A DNA stretch of 64,000 nucleotides from Calvatia gigantea (GCA_025093985.1 JACAAK010000008.1:1736001-1800000); one strand, 5' to 3'; counted from the first letter of the stretch, positions 22,577-33,971 are shown. Translations and numbers: made by a program. Notes: generated by a model from the sequence alone, not told the origin.

Positions 22577-24575
22577 TAGAGGAAGTAGTGTATACATACC
22601 TCCAGACCCAAAACTATAGAAAGAAATCCTCCAGCAATACCATGATGCCCCCAATGCAGGACACCCAGGGCAACATAGAATGACAGAACTAATTACCCAT
22701 GATTATTGGTGGCCAACAATACAGAAGGATGTAAGAAGATACACCCAGGGCTATCAGATGTGCCAAAGGAACAAGTCAAGAACAACACTGCTCAAGTTGC
22801 CACTACACCCCCTCCCAGTACCAAATGGGCCATGGGAAGAAACCAGTATCAACATGATCAGACCCCTACCAATATCAGGGGGGAAGAATGTGATACTAGT
22901 CATTGTCAACTGTTTTACAAAAATGATACAACTCATAGCAATGACAACAGACATTACATTTAAAGATGTCGCATGGATCTATCGAGATGAAATATGGAAG
23001 TTACATGGACTGCCAAGGAAAGTACTCAGCGACCACAGACCCCAGTTTACATCAGAATTCACAAAGGAGCTGTTCAAGGGGCTTGGTATAGAGCACAGCC
23101 TGTCAACAGCATATCACCCACAGACTGATGGACAAACTGAATACATCAACAGAGAAGTGGAAACCTATATCTGCCTGTACTGCAATTACAACCAGAACAA
23201 CTGGGTTGACTGGCTGCCAATAGCAGAATTCCACTATAATGACAAACAACATGGGGGTACAGGAGAAACACCATTTTTCCTCAACTATGGAAGGCATCCA
23301 TGAAAAGGGAAGAATAGTGAGGTGATGAACAATCCCACAGCCACAGAATTCCTGAAACACCTACAGAATGCCTGAGCTAATGCCTCATCAGCATTACAAC
23401 TATATCAGGAACAAATAAAACAACAGCATGACAACAGCAAGCCCCACATCAGGACATACCAAGTTGGTGATCAAGTATGGCTAGAAAACACAAACATCCA
23501 TACCAATCAGACATCAAAGAAGCTAGGCCAAAAGTGGTATAGTGTTATAACCCATACATGTGCTCACCTGCTTCACCTGCTCTTACCCGAACTATACTTT
23601 ATATTTTATTTACCATTCGCTCTCACCCACTCTCCCCTGTCTCCCCCGCTCTCCATTCTTACTATTATGTCTGACATTAATTTCCAATTATCCTCCTTGT
23701 ACATTTCTCCGGTCGTCATACCTACTCCCGTTTCCCTTGCAATCCCTTTTACCATTCATATCATTCCTGTTTCACCTTATTCCTTTTAGCTAGTTGCATT
23801 CCCAGTGTTTTTATCTAGTGGCCATACCTGGCCCGCACCTGAAGTCATAGTAGTTTCCTTTTGTAGAACCACACTTCCTCACATATATAAACCATAGCTA
23901 CTTCGCCTGTAATCCTCAGTCTGAAATCTACTTAGCGACATGCTACTTCTATTCTACCTCTGTCTTTGTCTCTGTCTCCACCTCTGACTCTGTCCTTGTC
24001 CCTTATTCTGAAGTTAGGACCACTCGTTGGCAGGAGGGCGCAATACATACGTTGAAGCTATAGTCCTCCCAAGTTTGCCCGCTTCATCTATCTTTGTCTG
24101 CATCCATGCATCATCCCTGGGCATCTAGACTCTGGTCATTTCACCCACATGACCCGTGCTTAACATATAGACCTTTCCTTATCAAGGAAAAGATAGGGGA
24201 TACCACATATTAGCTTAGTCTACCAGATGGATGGGCCATCCACGATGTTTTTAATGAGCAACTCCTGATACCAGTACACGAAGCAGAGTTCCCAAGCCAA
24301 AGGGAAGTACTAGCACTAGAGCTGGTCATCATCAACAATGAGGAAGAATATGAAGTGGATGAGATCCAAAGACAGTGAAAGCATGGATGGGATTATCAAT
24401 TCCTAGTACATTAGAAAGGCTATAGCAATGAAGAAGATACATGGACTGCAGAATCCAATCTAGGAAATGCAAAAGAAGCCATACAGGACTACCTAAACAG
24501 GCATCTGGAGGATATCCATAAAAAGGGGGGCAGAAAACCCAGAAAACCCAGAAAGCCATGTAGTAACTTAACCAG
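22577..24575 (+). pseudogene. Element D pol part 2: integrase and chromodomain, split by a solo LTR
   Basis: Integrase resumes after E: VPPDPKL, HPGQHRMTELITHDYWWPTI (22663-22722), CQRNKSRTTLLKLP, core motifs SINMIRPLP, SDHRPQFTSEF and NREVETYICLY. The stretch 22680-23303 is open for 207 codons, the longest intact integrase in the window. Catalytic residues are partly changed (SIN for SID). A solo LTR (23543-24165) then interrupts the linker. The chromodomain follows at 24340-24500 (EEYEVDEIQ, FLVH with a stop, KGYSNEEDTW). It ends in a Lys/Arg/Pro-rich tail before the third ORF. Confidence 0.87.
23543..24165 (+). mobile_element. Solo LTR (623 bp), TSD tatag
   Basis: Begins TGTTATAACCC and ends GTGCTTAACA, flanked by tatag on both sides (23538-23542, 24166-24170). 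It belongs to the same family as 8775-9370, with a TATATAAACC box near 23884. Excision restores D pol in the block encoding the RY(S/R)PFLIKE-like linker. Confidence 0.93.
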
Positions 24576-25108
24576 CTAAACAAACATGCCTGCCTCTCAA
24601 TCCAGCCATATTACCATTGCCTCCCTTGTTCACCCCAACCCCACTAGAATCTCATCCATACCCCTTTCCACCCCAGAAAATAATAAAGCCCCTGCTCCAA
24701 GCAGCATCCGTTTCAACATGGCCACAACCCCATCTCCAGCCCAGGAACTCCTCAAAGACCTGCTCAAAGATGTCAATAATGCCACCAATGACAAGCTAGC
24801 CACCATCACTGTTCAGAACCAGAGGCTGAACACCAACTGCCTCATCACACTCGCCACTGCCTGTATCACCTTCACAGACATGTATGCTGGATTTGAAAAC
24901 ACCTCAGCATCCACCAGTTAACATATCCCTGCCATCTTCCACACACTCAGCCAATCTTCACTCACCCCAACTGAACAAACCCACATTGACAGTCTACATA
25001 GCAGAATCGACCTCACTATTGAAGTATTCAAAGGCATTGACATTGCTGAAATCTTCCTAGAACTAGGAGACATCACCTCTAACCTACTTGGAAGAGACAC
25101 TATCCCAG

Positions 25109-26414
25109 TGTAACAGCAAAGCTGTTTTCATGCTTGAAAATTGCTAATTTAAGGCATACAAGCCTAATCTAATGATTACATTGAACCTTCCTGTAGTAGT
25201 ATGACCTAATCTAAGAGCCCAACAGTATAATAAAAGAGTACTCAATTACTGTAGAACACTATGGCCATTGATGATGGATAGCGGCAGCTACAGAATGACC
25301 ACTGTGCTTAACTAAAAGCAATTCTAACAGTGTACCATATGACCAGTCATGATTCCAGCCAGACCAGGTGGTAAAACCATTCCAATGCATCTATACAGAG
25401 CTACAGGACCCCTCCAATGAGTCTAGACTTGAGAAATAAGTCTGACACACTTAATCTAAAAGGATGATCAGCATGTTCATGAGGAAATGCCACCATTGTT
25501 AGATTAATGAACCTCACTCAGTACTAATGACACATATGGATGCATTCATGTACAATCCATGGGGACATGTAGGAGAGCAGTTCACATGACATCCGAAATC
25601 TTAGATGTTCTACATATTTAAAGAAGAATGCAGACCCAGAGAACAGGCTAAAACACAGCCCAGAACAAATGGGTACCCAGAATCTTCCTGTATTTCCAAT
25701 GTTTCACTAATCTAACAGGTTGTGGCTCTCTTGGCACGCAATCTAATCTACTGGTTTGTACCTTGCTTGATAATATGTTCCTAGTTGTATAATCATTATC
25801 TTGTTATAATAAGCACCCAAATAATATATAAACCCCCTCTGAGGTGTCAAACATGGCAAGGAACCTACTAGCCATTGCCCAGCCTTCAGAGCACAGTGAA
25901 AAGCAATCTATTGTGCCTGAGCAAAGCAAAGTAATAAGTTCTTTTGAGATTAACTGGATTAAGTGACTTGAGCTAAGGTTGAGACCTTTGTAATCTAAGA
26001 AGAAGACCTCAGCTTACTTGTGAAGTGAACTTAGATTAAGAGCATATTGCATCGCTACACCCTGGTACTTGGAGTATCACAAGTGTAGGACAGTGCACTT
26101 TTGGTCGTTGACTTGATAAGGGTGAATCTTAGGGAGTACCTGAGGTTCTGTGTCTTGTTAACTTCTTAGATAAGGGATGTGAGTTGCACTTTTTACAGTG
26201 TAACTTGGTTTTACTCTTCTTAGTAAAGGTAGTTAGTTATTCTGGTGTTCTCTACACATCATTGTTTTGCATTATTTTATGGAATTGTCCCTCATATTGT
26301 CAGATTGCCTCCTCACAAACTTGTATTGTGCAGAAATCTTTAAATATCTATTCTGTCAGCTTAATCTAAGCAGTACAACCCTATCACACTAAGTATTCTA
26401 TTTCTGCCTCTTTA
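25109..26414 (+). mobile_element. Repeat G: 1306-bp non-coding element, TSD ccag
   Basis: Inverted counterpart of F. Starts TGTAACAGCAAAGCTGTT, a terminal 6-bp hairpin with AAA loop, and ends GCCTCTTTA. A 4-bp ccag flanks both sides (25105-25108, 26415-26418). Subterminal and internal TTAGATTA/TAATCTAA words recur. No open frame above about 60 codons. It could be a non-autonomous transposon or a solo LTR of an unusual family. I cannot assign a superfamily. Confidence 0.85.
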
Positions 26415-26633
26415 CCAGACAACTCCAGCACCAAGAAACTCATCAGCAAGATTCACAGTACCCTCAAGGAGCTGTGTGACACTGTCAGGCCCCTACCCAT
26501 CCCTAATGTCTGAGCCAGTACCCCCATGGATGAAGAAGCCACAGTCTTGATGAAAGAGGAAGTCAATACCCTATGACATTTCATCAAAACCATCACCCCA
26601 CTCCAGATTGTCTTGGTTTTTCAGCCACCTGCC

Positions 26634-27177
26634 TGTTGAGAGAATGAGTAGACATCCCAATATAAGTTCACACTACCTAAGCGTGTAGGCGTCAGCAGTG
26701 GAGGGTAGTCATATTCATCCGGGAGATGGTCCAGTAGGAGAGGCGCATGGTAGCGGACATAGTCCTGCTTATACCAGTGTACTCAGAGAGTCTTGAGGAG
26801 AAGGGAAGCGATGCTTAGAGAAGCTAGCGTAGAGGAGAGAAGACATATAGTCTTAGCCCGAAGGCATCGCATAAAAGTGTACATACTACAATGCTACATA
26901 AGGGTATATATACTAATATCCCTGGTCTGTGCACTCTAAACCCTTATACGGGTGAAGTCTAACTACCAGTAGCATAATTGGAGCATACTGTGTACGACAC
27001 ATGTACTAGAAGGTTCCATGCAGAGGGTATAACCGACTACCTAAAGGGCAGTACAACTACTGCGTATGTAGTCCGTGATGGTCCATTATTATCGACCCTC
27101 TGAAGGTGAAATACTCGAACCCCGTTTCAGCTATAAATAGACTGAACCAACATAGTGGTACGGAGCGAGATTCAACA
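26634..27177 (-). mobile_element. Left (3') LTR of element H
   Basis: 544 bp; inverted ends TGTTGA/TCAACA. A TATAAATAG box lies near 27132 in the plus reading and on the minus strand as CTATTTATAG. Equal in length to the right LTR. Confidence 0.9.
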
Positions 27178-27190
27178 CTCCTCCTCACTT
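27178..27190 (-). other. Candidate polypurine tract of element H
   Basis: On the minus strand, aagtgaggaggag lies immediately upstream of the left LTR, where plus-strand synthesis of a minus-oriented element should start. Confidence 0.55.
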
Positions 27191-27638
27191 GAAGGGGGGA
27201 AGATTAACGCTTCAATGATCTAGCGGTATTGAAACCAGACTTAGACATTGGAATCTTCAACAAAAGAGTGGCAAAGCCGAACATCAGATGTTGGAGTCAT
27301 CAACGATCATGCGGAATTAACCAGCTTTTTGAAAGTTGGAAAAGAATTCCTGTAGCGGAGAGGAATTGATGCTAGCATTTGCTATGATGGCCATAAAGGA
27401 CACAACGACAATTGCTTTGAGCTATCAAATGTCCTTTAACTCAACTTTAAACTCCTGCGACTAACTCACTGCGACTTTTGTCTAAGAGTAAGGAGTAGGA
27501 AAGCCTAAGAAGGCTCCTCCAGAAATTGTAAACAGCAATTCTTTCGAAGCGTTCAACAAGTCTGTTTTTCCGTGTAGGTGCGAAATACAAAAACCATTTT
27601 TGCTTATTCAGCGTGCGATTATTGTGAGATCAGGAAAG

Positions 27639-30600
27639 CGGCAGTATTAAGCCAGCGTAACCAAGGCCGTCACTCTGTGGTTATGTAGATCAATCGGCCA
27701 CGGCAGTCACTTGAGCCGGCAAAGCAATGATGCTACAAGCCTTGTTCTGATTTAGTTCAAACAAATTCCAAATTAATGGATTCGCAAATGGAAGTGGCCT
27801 CATGCATTTTCCTCCATGCAAAAGGCATTTCGGCTGATGCGGATTAAGGATTCAGTCCCAAGGAATGCATACACACTTTTTGTTATTTCCCATCGACTCC
27901 GAAAAGGAGGGCGGAACAATTAAGTCCCTTATTTGTTTTTCCATACAACTCCGAAGAGGTGGAAGGATCTTGGAGTTGACCCTATATATTTTTCCGGACT
28001 CTCGATTTGAGGCAGATGGATAAATTCCATATAAATGTTTTACCGTAGACTCATGAAGAGGCGGAAGGTTACATTCAAAACCTATGAAGTTTTTCCTCAA
28101 TCTTGTGAAAGAGAGGAAGGATCATTAGACCCTATCATATTTTTATCTTGCAAAAGGAATAAGTTCCTGCCATATTTTTACAGTCGACTCTTGAACGAGT
28201 ATGAAGGAATATGTTCCTGATTTATTTTATCCAACAACTCGTGAGAGGTGGAAAGGTAAAAGCGTAAACCTTATAATATTTTCTCCTACAGCTCGTTAGA
28301 GGAGGACGGAATAATTTCCTAATGTTATTTTTGCCTAGGACGCTCGTCTTGAGACATCGGCGGGGATAACTCCCCAGTTGTTTTATCAGCAACTCGTGAG
28401 AGGCGATAGGAACAATTGAAAGTCCTATGAATATATTTTTCCAGCGACTGTGGCAGAAGGGAATATTTCTAAACCTAAGATTTTTATCCAAGCTTCTTCG
28501 TATGAAGGCGGAAAGGAATATCATATCCTTTGTATTTTCCCCATCGACTCCTAAGAGGAGGGCTCGCAATGATGTAGGAATCGGTATCATGTTGCGGCAG
28601 TCACTCGAGCCAGCTAGTTGCAAGGCCGTTAGACTTTATTGTCAAAGCGAGGTCGACAAAGTGGTTTTGGAAAATGCGGATAAAATCCAGCGTAATCGCA
28701 TGAAGGCGGATTGAAATCCAGCTCGATCAAGGATTAAAGATTCCTTCCACGTAACACATATAGTGCTCGTCTGGTGTCATTCAAACTCTCTTCTTATCTG
28801 GTAAGCCAAAGCTCATCAGATTATTCCAGTGTATCTTCTCATCCAGTCTGCAAAAGCAGTTTTGTTATCAACGCTAAGCATTTCTCACATGCACGGATAA
28901 CTGGAGTATTGAATCACAAAAGTGATGCCTTCAACTTAATGAAGTTCCTTTGCTGTGAAGCACAGGATAAGGCGGTCATCGGATTTGGAGTAAGAATACT
29001 GTATCCATTGTTCTCCTCCATGCTTTTTAGCATGTTAAGTTTCCTAATACATGTTACTCAATCGTATCGCTTTTTAGGGCTCAGAGAGTGTTTATCATGT
29101 TACGAACCACCGCGGCACACATCAATTAAGACAGACTAGCGAAGTGTAGCCATTGAAAGCTTTAATCGTATGCGGTTATTCACCGGCAATTAAGAACTTG
29201 TTTTACTGTACTCCTCCCTCAGCGACGAGTATTTTCGATTTAAATGTCAACGCGCATTGTTAATGGCGGATCATTATTGATGCAATTCCAGAAATAAAAG
29301 AATTTTCTCGCAAGTTTGTTAAGCTTATGTGAGGTGAAAGCTCATATGGAGGTATTACCATCACATATTTTTAGGATGATTTATCCGAGCTGTTGCGCTT
29401 TTCTGGTAGACGCTAGCATGAACGCGTAGCAAGTCTTATGCTTGTCCAACTCTAGTCGGTGAGTCCAAACGAGTTCTTCTTGAAATTGAACGCCTAATCC
29501 ATTATAGTCTTCCTGTAGGTGACCCGCGTAATGAACAGTGCGGTCTTTCCTAGTCAGGTTCAATTGTGCAATGCATATCAACCAGCATTTTATTCTATAA
29601 CTCCTCCACAACAGTCGTTCCACATCAGTGGCGACACAGAAGTGTGGTGTGTCAAAAGCGGTAGATCTCCTGTAAAGGATGCGCATATTATGCATCAAAT
29701 TGGCGAATATGTCAGCGTAAGACATAGGATATGGTAGGTGGAGATTTCTTGAATGGAAATGGAAAGGAATCAGGAGGTAATCGTGGAGTTAAATGGAATA
29801 TATCCTGTGACATCGAAAGATGGCGGATAAAGAAATTGCTATCTCTTGCTTCGTGCAGGTTTTGCTCTCTTCTTTGCAAATAAACTGGTTTTACTGCTAT
29901 CCAGTTGCTGAATCATGACGTTTAAGGGTATATTCCCTCATCGAGTAAGGCATCCAAAATGTGGATTGTTCGTAGAATGTTAAGCCTTTCTGTGTGCCGC
30001 TTGAACTCGAAAGTTCTCGTTGATCAAACGATCAAGGTATGTTACATCCCGAATAAGCGATCATGTTTGGGCGGTCATCATGTTAACTGATGCGCCGCAA
30101 AGCCAAACCCACAGTACAGAACCAAATTAATGGTTTATCCCTTGATTTACACAATTAAGTGTCTTCCACTATAAACACTTGGACTGGCGCGTTATGCTCT
30201 AGTCAACGCTTAAACTATCACTGAGATGGGTAAGACATTCCCGTTGCCATAAAGCTTTTAGGCTCTCAAAGTGTAGTGCGGATCAGTCTCTCTTCATCAA
30301 CCATTGCGAAAGCATTGGGAGTAGGAGGTTTAAGTGGGTTATTCATGCCACGAATATTTGCTATTGCTCTCTTTTAGACAAACTCTCCTCCATAATCAGT
30401 TGCGACATTGGCCATTGTCAGCTATACTGTAGAGGTTTCTCTAATGAATCTTAGAGCCTCATAACTTCTTTCGAAGGAGGACAACTATCATCATGAGATG
30501 AGAAGTCATAGAGTAGCATCGTAATCGATGACTAGCAATTCCATCAAGTCTGAGTATTATGCTCAAGGACGAGGATATTCATATAAAGAATTCTGGATAA

Positions 30601-31799
30601 AGGTACTGATGCAATTTCCCTTGTGAAATAATCCAGAGTGGCGATGAAATAATGCAATCATCTCAACAAGTCGTAAGAGACAAGTGGAGAAGGCATAATT
30701 ATGGGAAGTTCTGTTCGATGATGTCAAACGATATAGTCTAGTAGGTGTAATGTTCAACAACCAGTCATCTCCTTGCTTGTAATTGCAAGTTCATGTACAA
30801 TGATGAAATTGGGTGAACTAATACAGCTCTGCATGACTTATTGCAAAGGTGGTAACCTTTAACGATTGCCTCAAAAGTATTACACTCGAGGACATACATT
30901 ATAAGATTTTCTCGATATAGATTGGCCGCACACTAATGTGGCACTACAAATCTTTCATCCCTAATGTCATAGACTAATGCTGGAATATGGAAGCAGTTCA
31001 GATACTTGTCATTCCCGTAGGATTCCAGTTTCTTGCCTCAAGCCTAATGTAAAGCGGCGAGGTCTAAGAATTAATTCTGGTGACATAGTGCTGAAGCTCA
31101 ACCGTTATACATTGGGAGCTATTCTGCTAATTCCTAGACGTGTCATAATTTCCTTTCTTTGCAATGATGCGATTCACGAGATCCTGTAAAGGATTTTCTT
31201 CTCAAGTGAACAGAGCGTCTTGCTCCCGCTATCATCTTCATATAACCCGTAAGGATTTCTCACTTGTTGCATAGAAAAGGATTTATAGCCAGCACTTACA
31301 TCTCATGCAGCACACCATTATTCGTAGCATTTATCAAGGAGTATGAAGTCGAAAGTACTACCGTATATCCTTCCATTGGTATCAAGGTCAGCGACATCTA
31401 AAGATGGCAACTCAAGAATTCCTCTGGCGCCAAGCTCCATAAAGAGCGGTCTAGAGGATTTCTTAAGGAATTCGTCGGCGTGTTGCATCGTATGGTGCTC
31501 TACACATCCTCTTTCTCAATTATAGTTGCTAAATGGTGCGCTCAGGTCCTAATAATGGACGGCGACTTCCATAAAGTCAAACTTCCTTAAAGCAATCATT
31601 GTTATTCCTGTAGTTGGCGGACAAAGCATTTTAACGTGCTCGTCCATGCTCTGACTTAAAACAGGTCTTCAACCTTGGGCGCGTGGACATGCGCTTAACA
31701 CAAGTGAAGCAACGTTGATGCTAGAAGCAGAGCGCGATATTAAGCAACGCAGCTCCTCTATAAGAGAAATAGTATATGGCGGCAATCGCTCGAGCCAGC
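27639..31799. repeat. Dispersed CGGCAGTCACTCGAGCCAGC-type palindromic motif in H
   Basis: A ~20-bp motif with complementary ends (CGGC...GCCG) recurs at 27639-27656, 27701-27720, 28595-28614 and 31780-31799, each with a few differences. Two copies flank the 14-unit array. No coding frame connects them. Confidence 0.6.
27877..28570. repeat. Array of ~14 T-run plus double-hairpin units in H
   Basis: Units of about 35-55 bp start with a T run (TTTT or TTTTT), near 27877, 27932, 27987, 28035, 28090, 28140, 28176, 28222, 28278, 28326, 28380, 28435, 28480 and 28532. Most then carry a CTC-loop-GAG hairpin (e.g. AACTCGTGAGAGGT), a GCGGAAGGA-like word and a second hairpin (e.g. AAAGGAATATCATATCCTTT, GGGGATAACTCCCC, GGTAAAAGCGTAAACC). 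Units are strongly diverged in sequence but pairing is largely kept by changes on both arms. I know of no described element with this array. It may act as structured RNA or simply be an old palindromic minisatellite. Confidence 0.7.
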
Positions 31800-32815
31800 G
31801 GCATATTTAAACTATATTCTGGAGTATTTCCTGAAACGACATAATGGCGGTATTCCCGGCTCATTATCCTTCTCCCCTTATTTCCCAGCTGCAAGGATGC
31901 GATTAGCGTTCTTCTCCTTGCCGTCTTCTTTGGATATTTTTGCGAATGCTGCAAGTGCTGCTGCTATTGGCGTAATGCCATGGTTTTATTGGCGCTGCAA
32001 GCCTTGTGGCCGCTGTCTACCATACCAGTGTAAGCGCTGCAAATGCGGCGGCCCACTGCCTTAGCGTGGCATAAAGCGCTTATAGCGCATGAGCTATCCG
32101 TGGAAAGAATAAAGTGGTAGTCGCATAGACGTGGAAGGGGTAAAGCGTTGAAGCTTGAAGTGAAGGAATGAACGACGGACTTCTCAAAGATATTTTCTAT
32201 ATCCCAGCTTTATTTAATTAAGCGGGCCTTAGCAGCTTATAGCTGCCAGCTTAAGTGGGTCAAATAGCTCAGGTATATGCTCGTGGTGTGTTATTCTACT
32301 CAAGACGGGACTTGCCCAATTGACTTGAAACACAAGAACACAAGGCTTATAATTTTCCTGACACTGCGGTATTTATTGCGGTCACGAAGACCAGCTAATT
32401 TACCAGCAAAGCGGAGCGTAATGCTCAGCATAGATGATACATCATATAGTAAATTACTGAGGCGGATCTGAAGAGAATCCCAAAAAGCCCAAATGTCGTC
32501 GTCAATCAGAGAGAGAATACCAGAATAGAGGTGGAGCAACCAGAGCGGAACAGTTCTGCTGCAACCCAGAATGGGGAGCGGACCTAAAGCGGTTGAACCA
32601 GACCGGAGATGACAGTTTGCCAGATCAAAAACCAAGAACGGGTAACAACGTGTCAGCATCATGTAGGACTGCTGTGCGTAGTGCACGCGTTCACAACATG
32701 GGTCAGACAGGGTATCAAGTGGACCAAAGGCACCACTGTCTCCCAGGTTGAAAGCGACCGTAGCCTCCTCAAACTCTACCTGCATTGCTAATGTGGTCCG
32801 AGTGAGCGGCGGTCG
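28571..32815. other. Non-coding interior of element H
   Basis: About 4.2 kb without a convincing coding region in six frames; the longest open stretch is near the minus-strand 5' end and has no recognised motif. Short hairpins built on TCCTGTAAAGGA or close variants appear near 29668, 31183 and 31245. Longer palindromes include CATGCTTTTTAGCATG (29019) and CTTGCTTGTAATTGCAAG (30772). Confidence 0.6.
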
Positions 32816-32827
32816 GGGCCCATAACC
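32816..32827 (-). other. Primer-binding site of element H (half initiator tRNA-Met)
   Basis: Minus strand reads GGTTATGGGCCC directly after the LTR end. This is complementary to GGGCCCAUAACC of the eukaryotic initiator tRNA-Met anticodon loop; copia primes from this internal site. Only about 12 nt match before divergence. Confidence 0.75.
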
Positions 32828-33371
32828 TGTTGAGAGAATGAGTAGACATCCCAATATAAGTTCACACTACCTAAGCGTGTAGGCGTCAGCGGTGGAGGGT
32901 AGTTGTATTCATCCGGGAGATGGTCCAGTAGGAGAGGCGCATGGTAGCGGACATAGTCCTGCTTATACCAGCGTACTCAGAGAGTCTTGAGGAGAAGGGA
33001 AGCGATGCTTAGAGAAGCTAGCGTAGAGGAGAGAAGACATATAGTCTTAGCCCGAAGGCATCGCATAAAAGTGTACATACTACAATGCTACATAAGGGTA
33101 TATATACTAATATCCCTGGTCTGTGCACTCTAAACCCTTATACGGGTGAGGTCTAACTACCAGTAGCATAATTGGAGCATACTGTGTACGACGCATGTAC
33201 TAGAAGGTTCCATGCGGAGGGTATAACCGACTACCTAAAGGGCGGTACAACTACTGCATACGTAGTCCATGATGGTCCGTTATTATCGACCCTCTGAAGG
33301 TGAAATACTCGAACCCCGTTTCAGCTATAAATAGACTGAACCAACGTAGTGGTACGGAGCGAGATTCAATA
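32828..33371 (-). mobile_element. Right (5') LTR of element H
   Basis: 544 bp. Ends in TCAATA instead of TCAACA (one C-to-T). Followed by the TSD ctgcc and the continuation of the D third ORF. Confidence 0.9.
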
Positions 33372-33652
33372 CTGCCCACTACCATGCTATACTACCCAGC
33401 CAAGAACACAACCCACACTACTGGAACTTGATAGTAAAAAACTATTGGGAGAACTCCATGGTCACTGAGTTCCTATATGAAAGAGTCCCAGTCCCTATCT
33501 ACCAAGATGGCTGAAGCCACTTGCCCATCTTCTTTGTGCAATCCAACAATGGGAAATACCTCATTGGTGCCACCAAGAAGGCACTCACTACAGCAGTGGT
33601 CCACAGAGACTTTGATAAGCTTCCTGAGGCATGAAGCTTAATTGGGAGGTAA

Positions 33653-33971
33653 TGTTGTGGATTCTACCATTCCCATCACATTGTCATGTCACTTCCCATC
33701 TCCATCTCTACCATATATCTGTTTCAGCTATTCTAGTATCAGCAATCTCCAAGCACTGACTCATACTAACTCATATACTACTGTACCATAGTAATTAGAC
33801 ATTTTGTATAGTATCTCCATCCATTCAACTGGATGATCCTCCTTGTATTTAAGTGTACATGCACATCCTGTATTTGGTATACTTAACCATCTATAGTTTC
33901 TCTTTCCTTACTTGCCTTCAAGTCTTAGCCCAAGTTGCAACCTGAGGTTCAGCCAGACTAAGGTCATAACA
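33653..33971 (+). mobile_element. 3' LTR of element D (319 bp)
   Basis: TGTTGTGGATTC...GGTCATAACA, following polypurine ttgggaggtaa and followed by the TSD ttgta. Same length as the 5' LTR at 8326. Confidence 0.92.

Larger units (their letters stand above)
26634..33371 (-). mobile_element. Element H: copia-like LTR element without recognisable genes
   Basis: Two 544-bp LTRs (26634-27177 and 32828-33371) with ends TGTTGA...TCAACA and a perfect ctgcc TSD (26629-26633, 33372-33376). They differ at about 14 positions, all transitions. On the minus strand the sequence directly inside the right LTR is GGTTATGGGCCC, complementary to the anticodon loop of initiator tRNA-Met, the half-tRNA primer known from Drosophila copia. 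A purine run (aagtgaggaggag) precedes the left LTR on the same strand. So H reads on the minus strand. The 5.65-kb interior has no gag, integrase, RT or RNase H that I can recognise, suggesting a large non-autonomous derivative. Confidence 0.88.
24585..33645 (+). pseudogene. Third ORF of element D, split by repeat G and element H
   Basis: Pieces at 24585-25108, 26415-26633 and 33372-33645 join into the same third ORF as in E and B: MPASQSSHITIASLVHPNP at the start, RLNTNCLITLATACITFTDM in the middle, FIKTITPLQIVLVFQPP before H, then YWNLIVKNYWENSM and KYLIGATKKALTTAVV after H. The initiator ATG lies in the same ACAAACATGCC context as the ATA in B. Stops are present. Joins are supported by the duplications ccag (G) and ctgcc (H). 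Confidence 0.78.
8326..33971 (+). mobile_element. Ty3/gypsy chromovirus D, expanded to 25.6 kb by nested insertions
   Basis: Both LTRs are present at equal length (8326-8644 and 33653-33971, 319 bp) and the element is flanked by the TSD ttgta. Removing the inserts restores a normal layout of gag, protease, RT, RNase H, integrase, chromodomain, third ORF and polypurine tract (ttgggaggtaa before 33653). Inserts are solo LTRs at 8775, 12488 and 23543, element E at 15039, repeat G at 25109 and element H at 26634. A tandem duplication of LTR plus gag lies at 8559-12195. It is inserted in the gag zinc-knuckle region of element C. Confidence 0.9.

Noticed and set aside
27877..28570. CRISPR-like array appearance of the 14-unit repeat
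   Set aside because: Units are diverged end to end with no conserved repeat/variable spacer alternation, and this is a eukaryotic nuclear region with no cas genes.
32300..32854. 184-codon minus-strand open frame near the right end of H
   Set aside because: It starts inside the LTR and runs through the primer-binding site, so as called it cannot be a natural ORF. Starting at the next Met leaves about 160 codons without any gag or pol motif.
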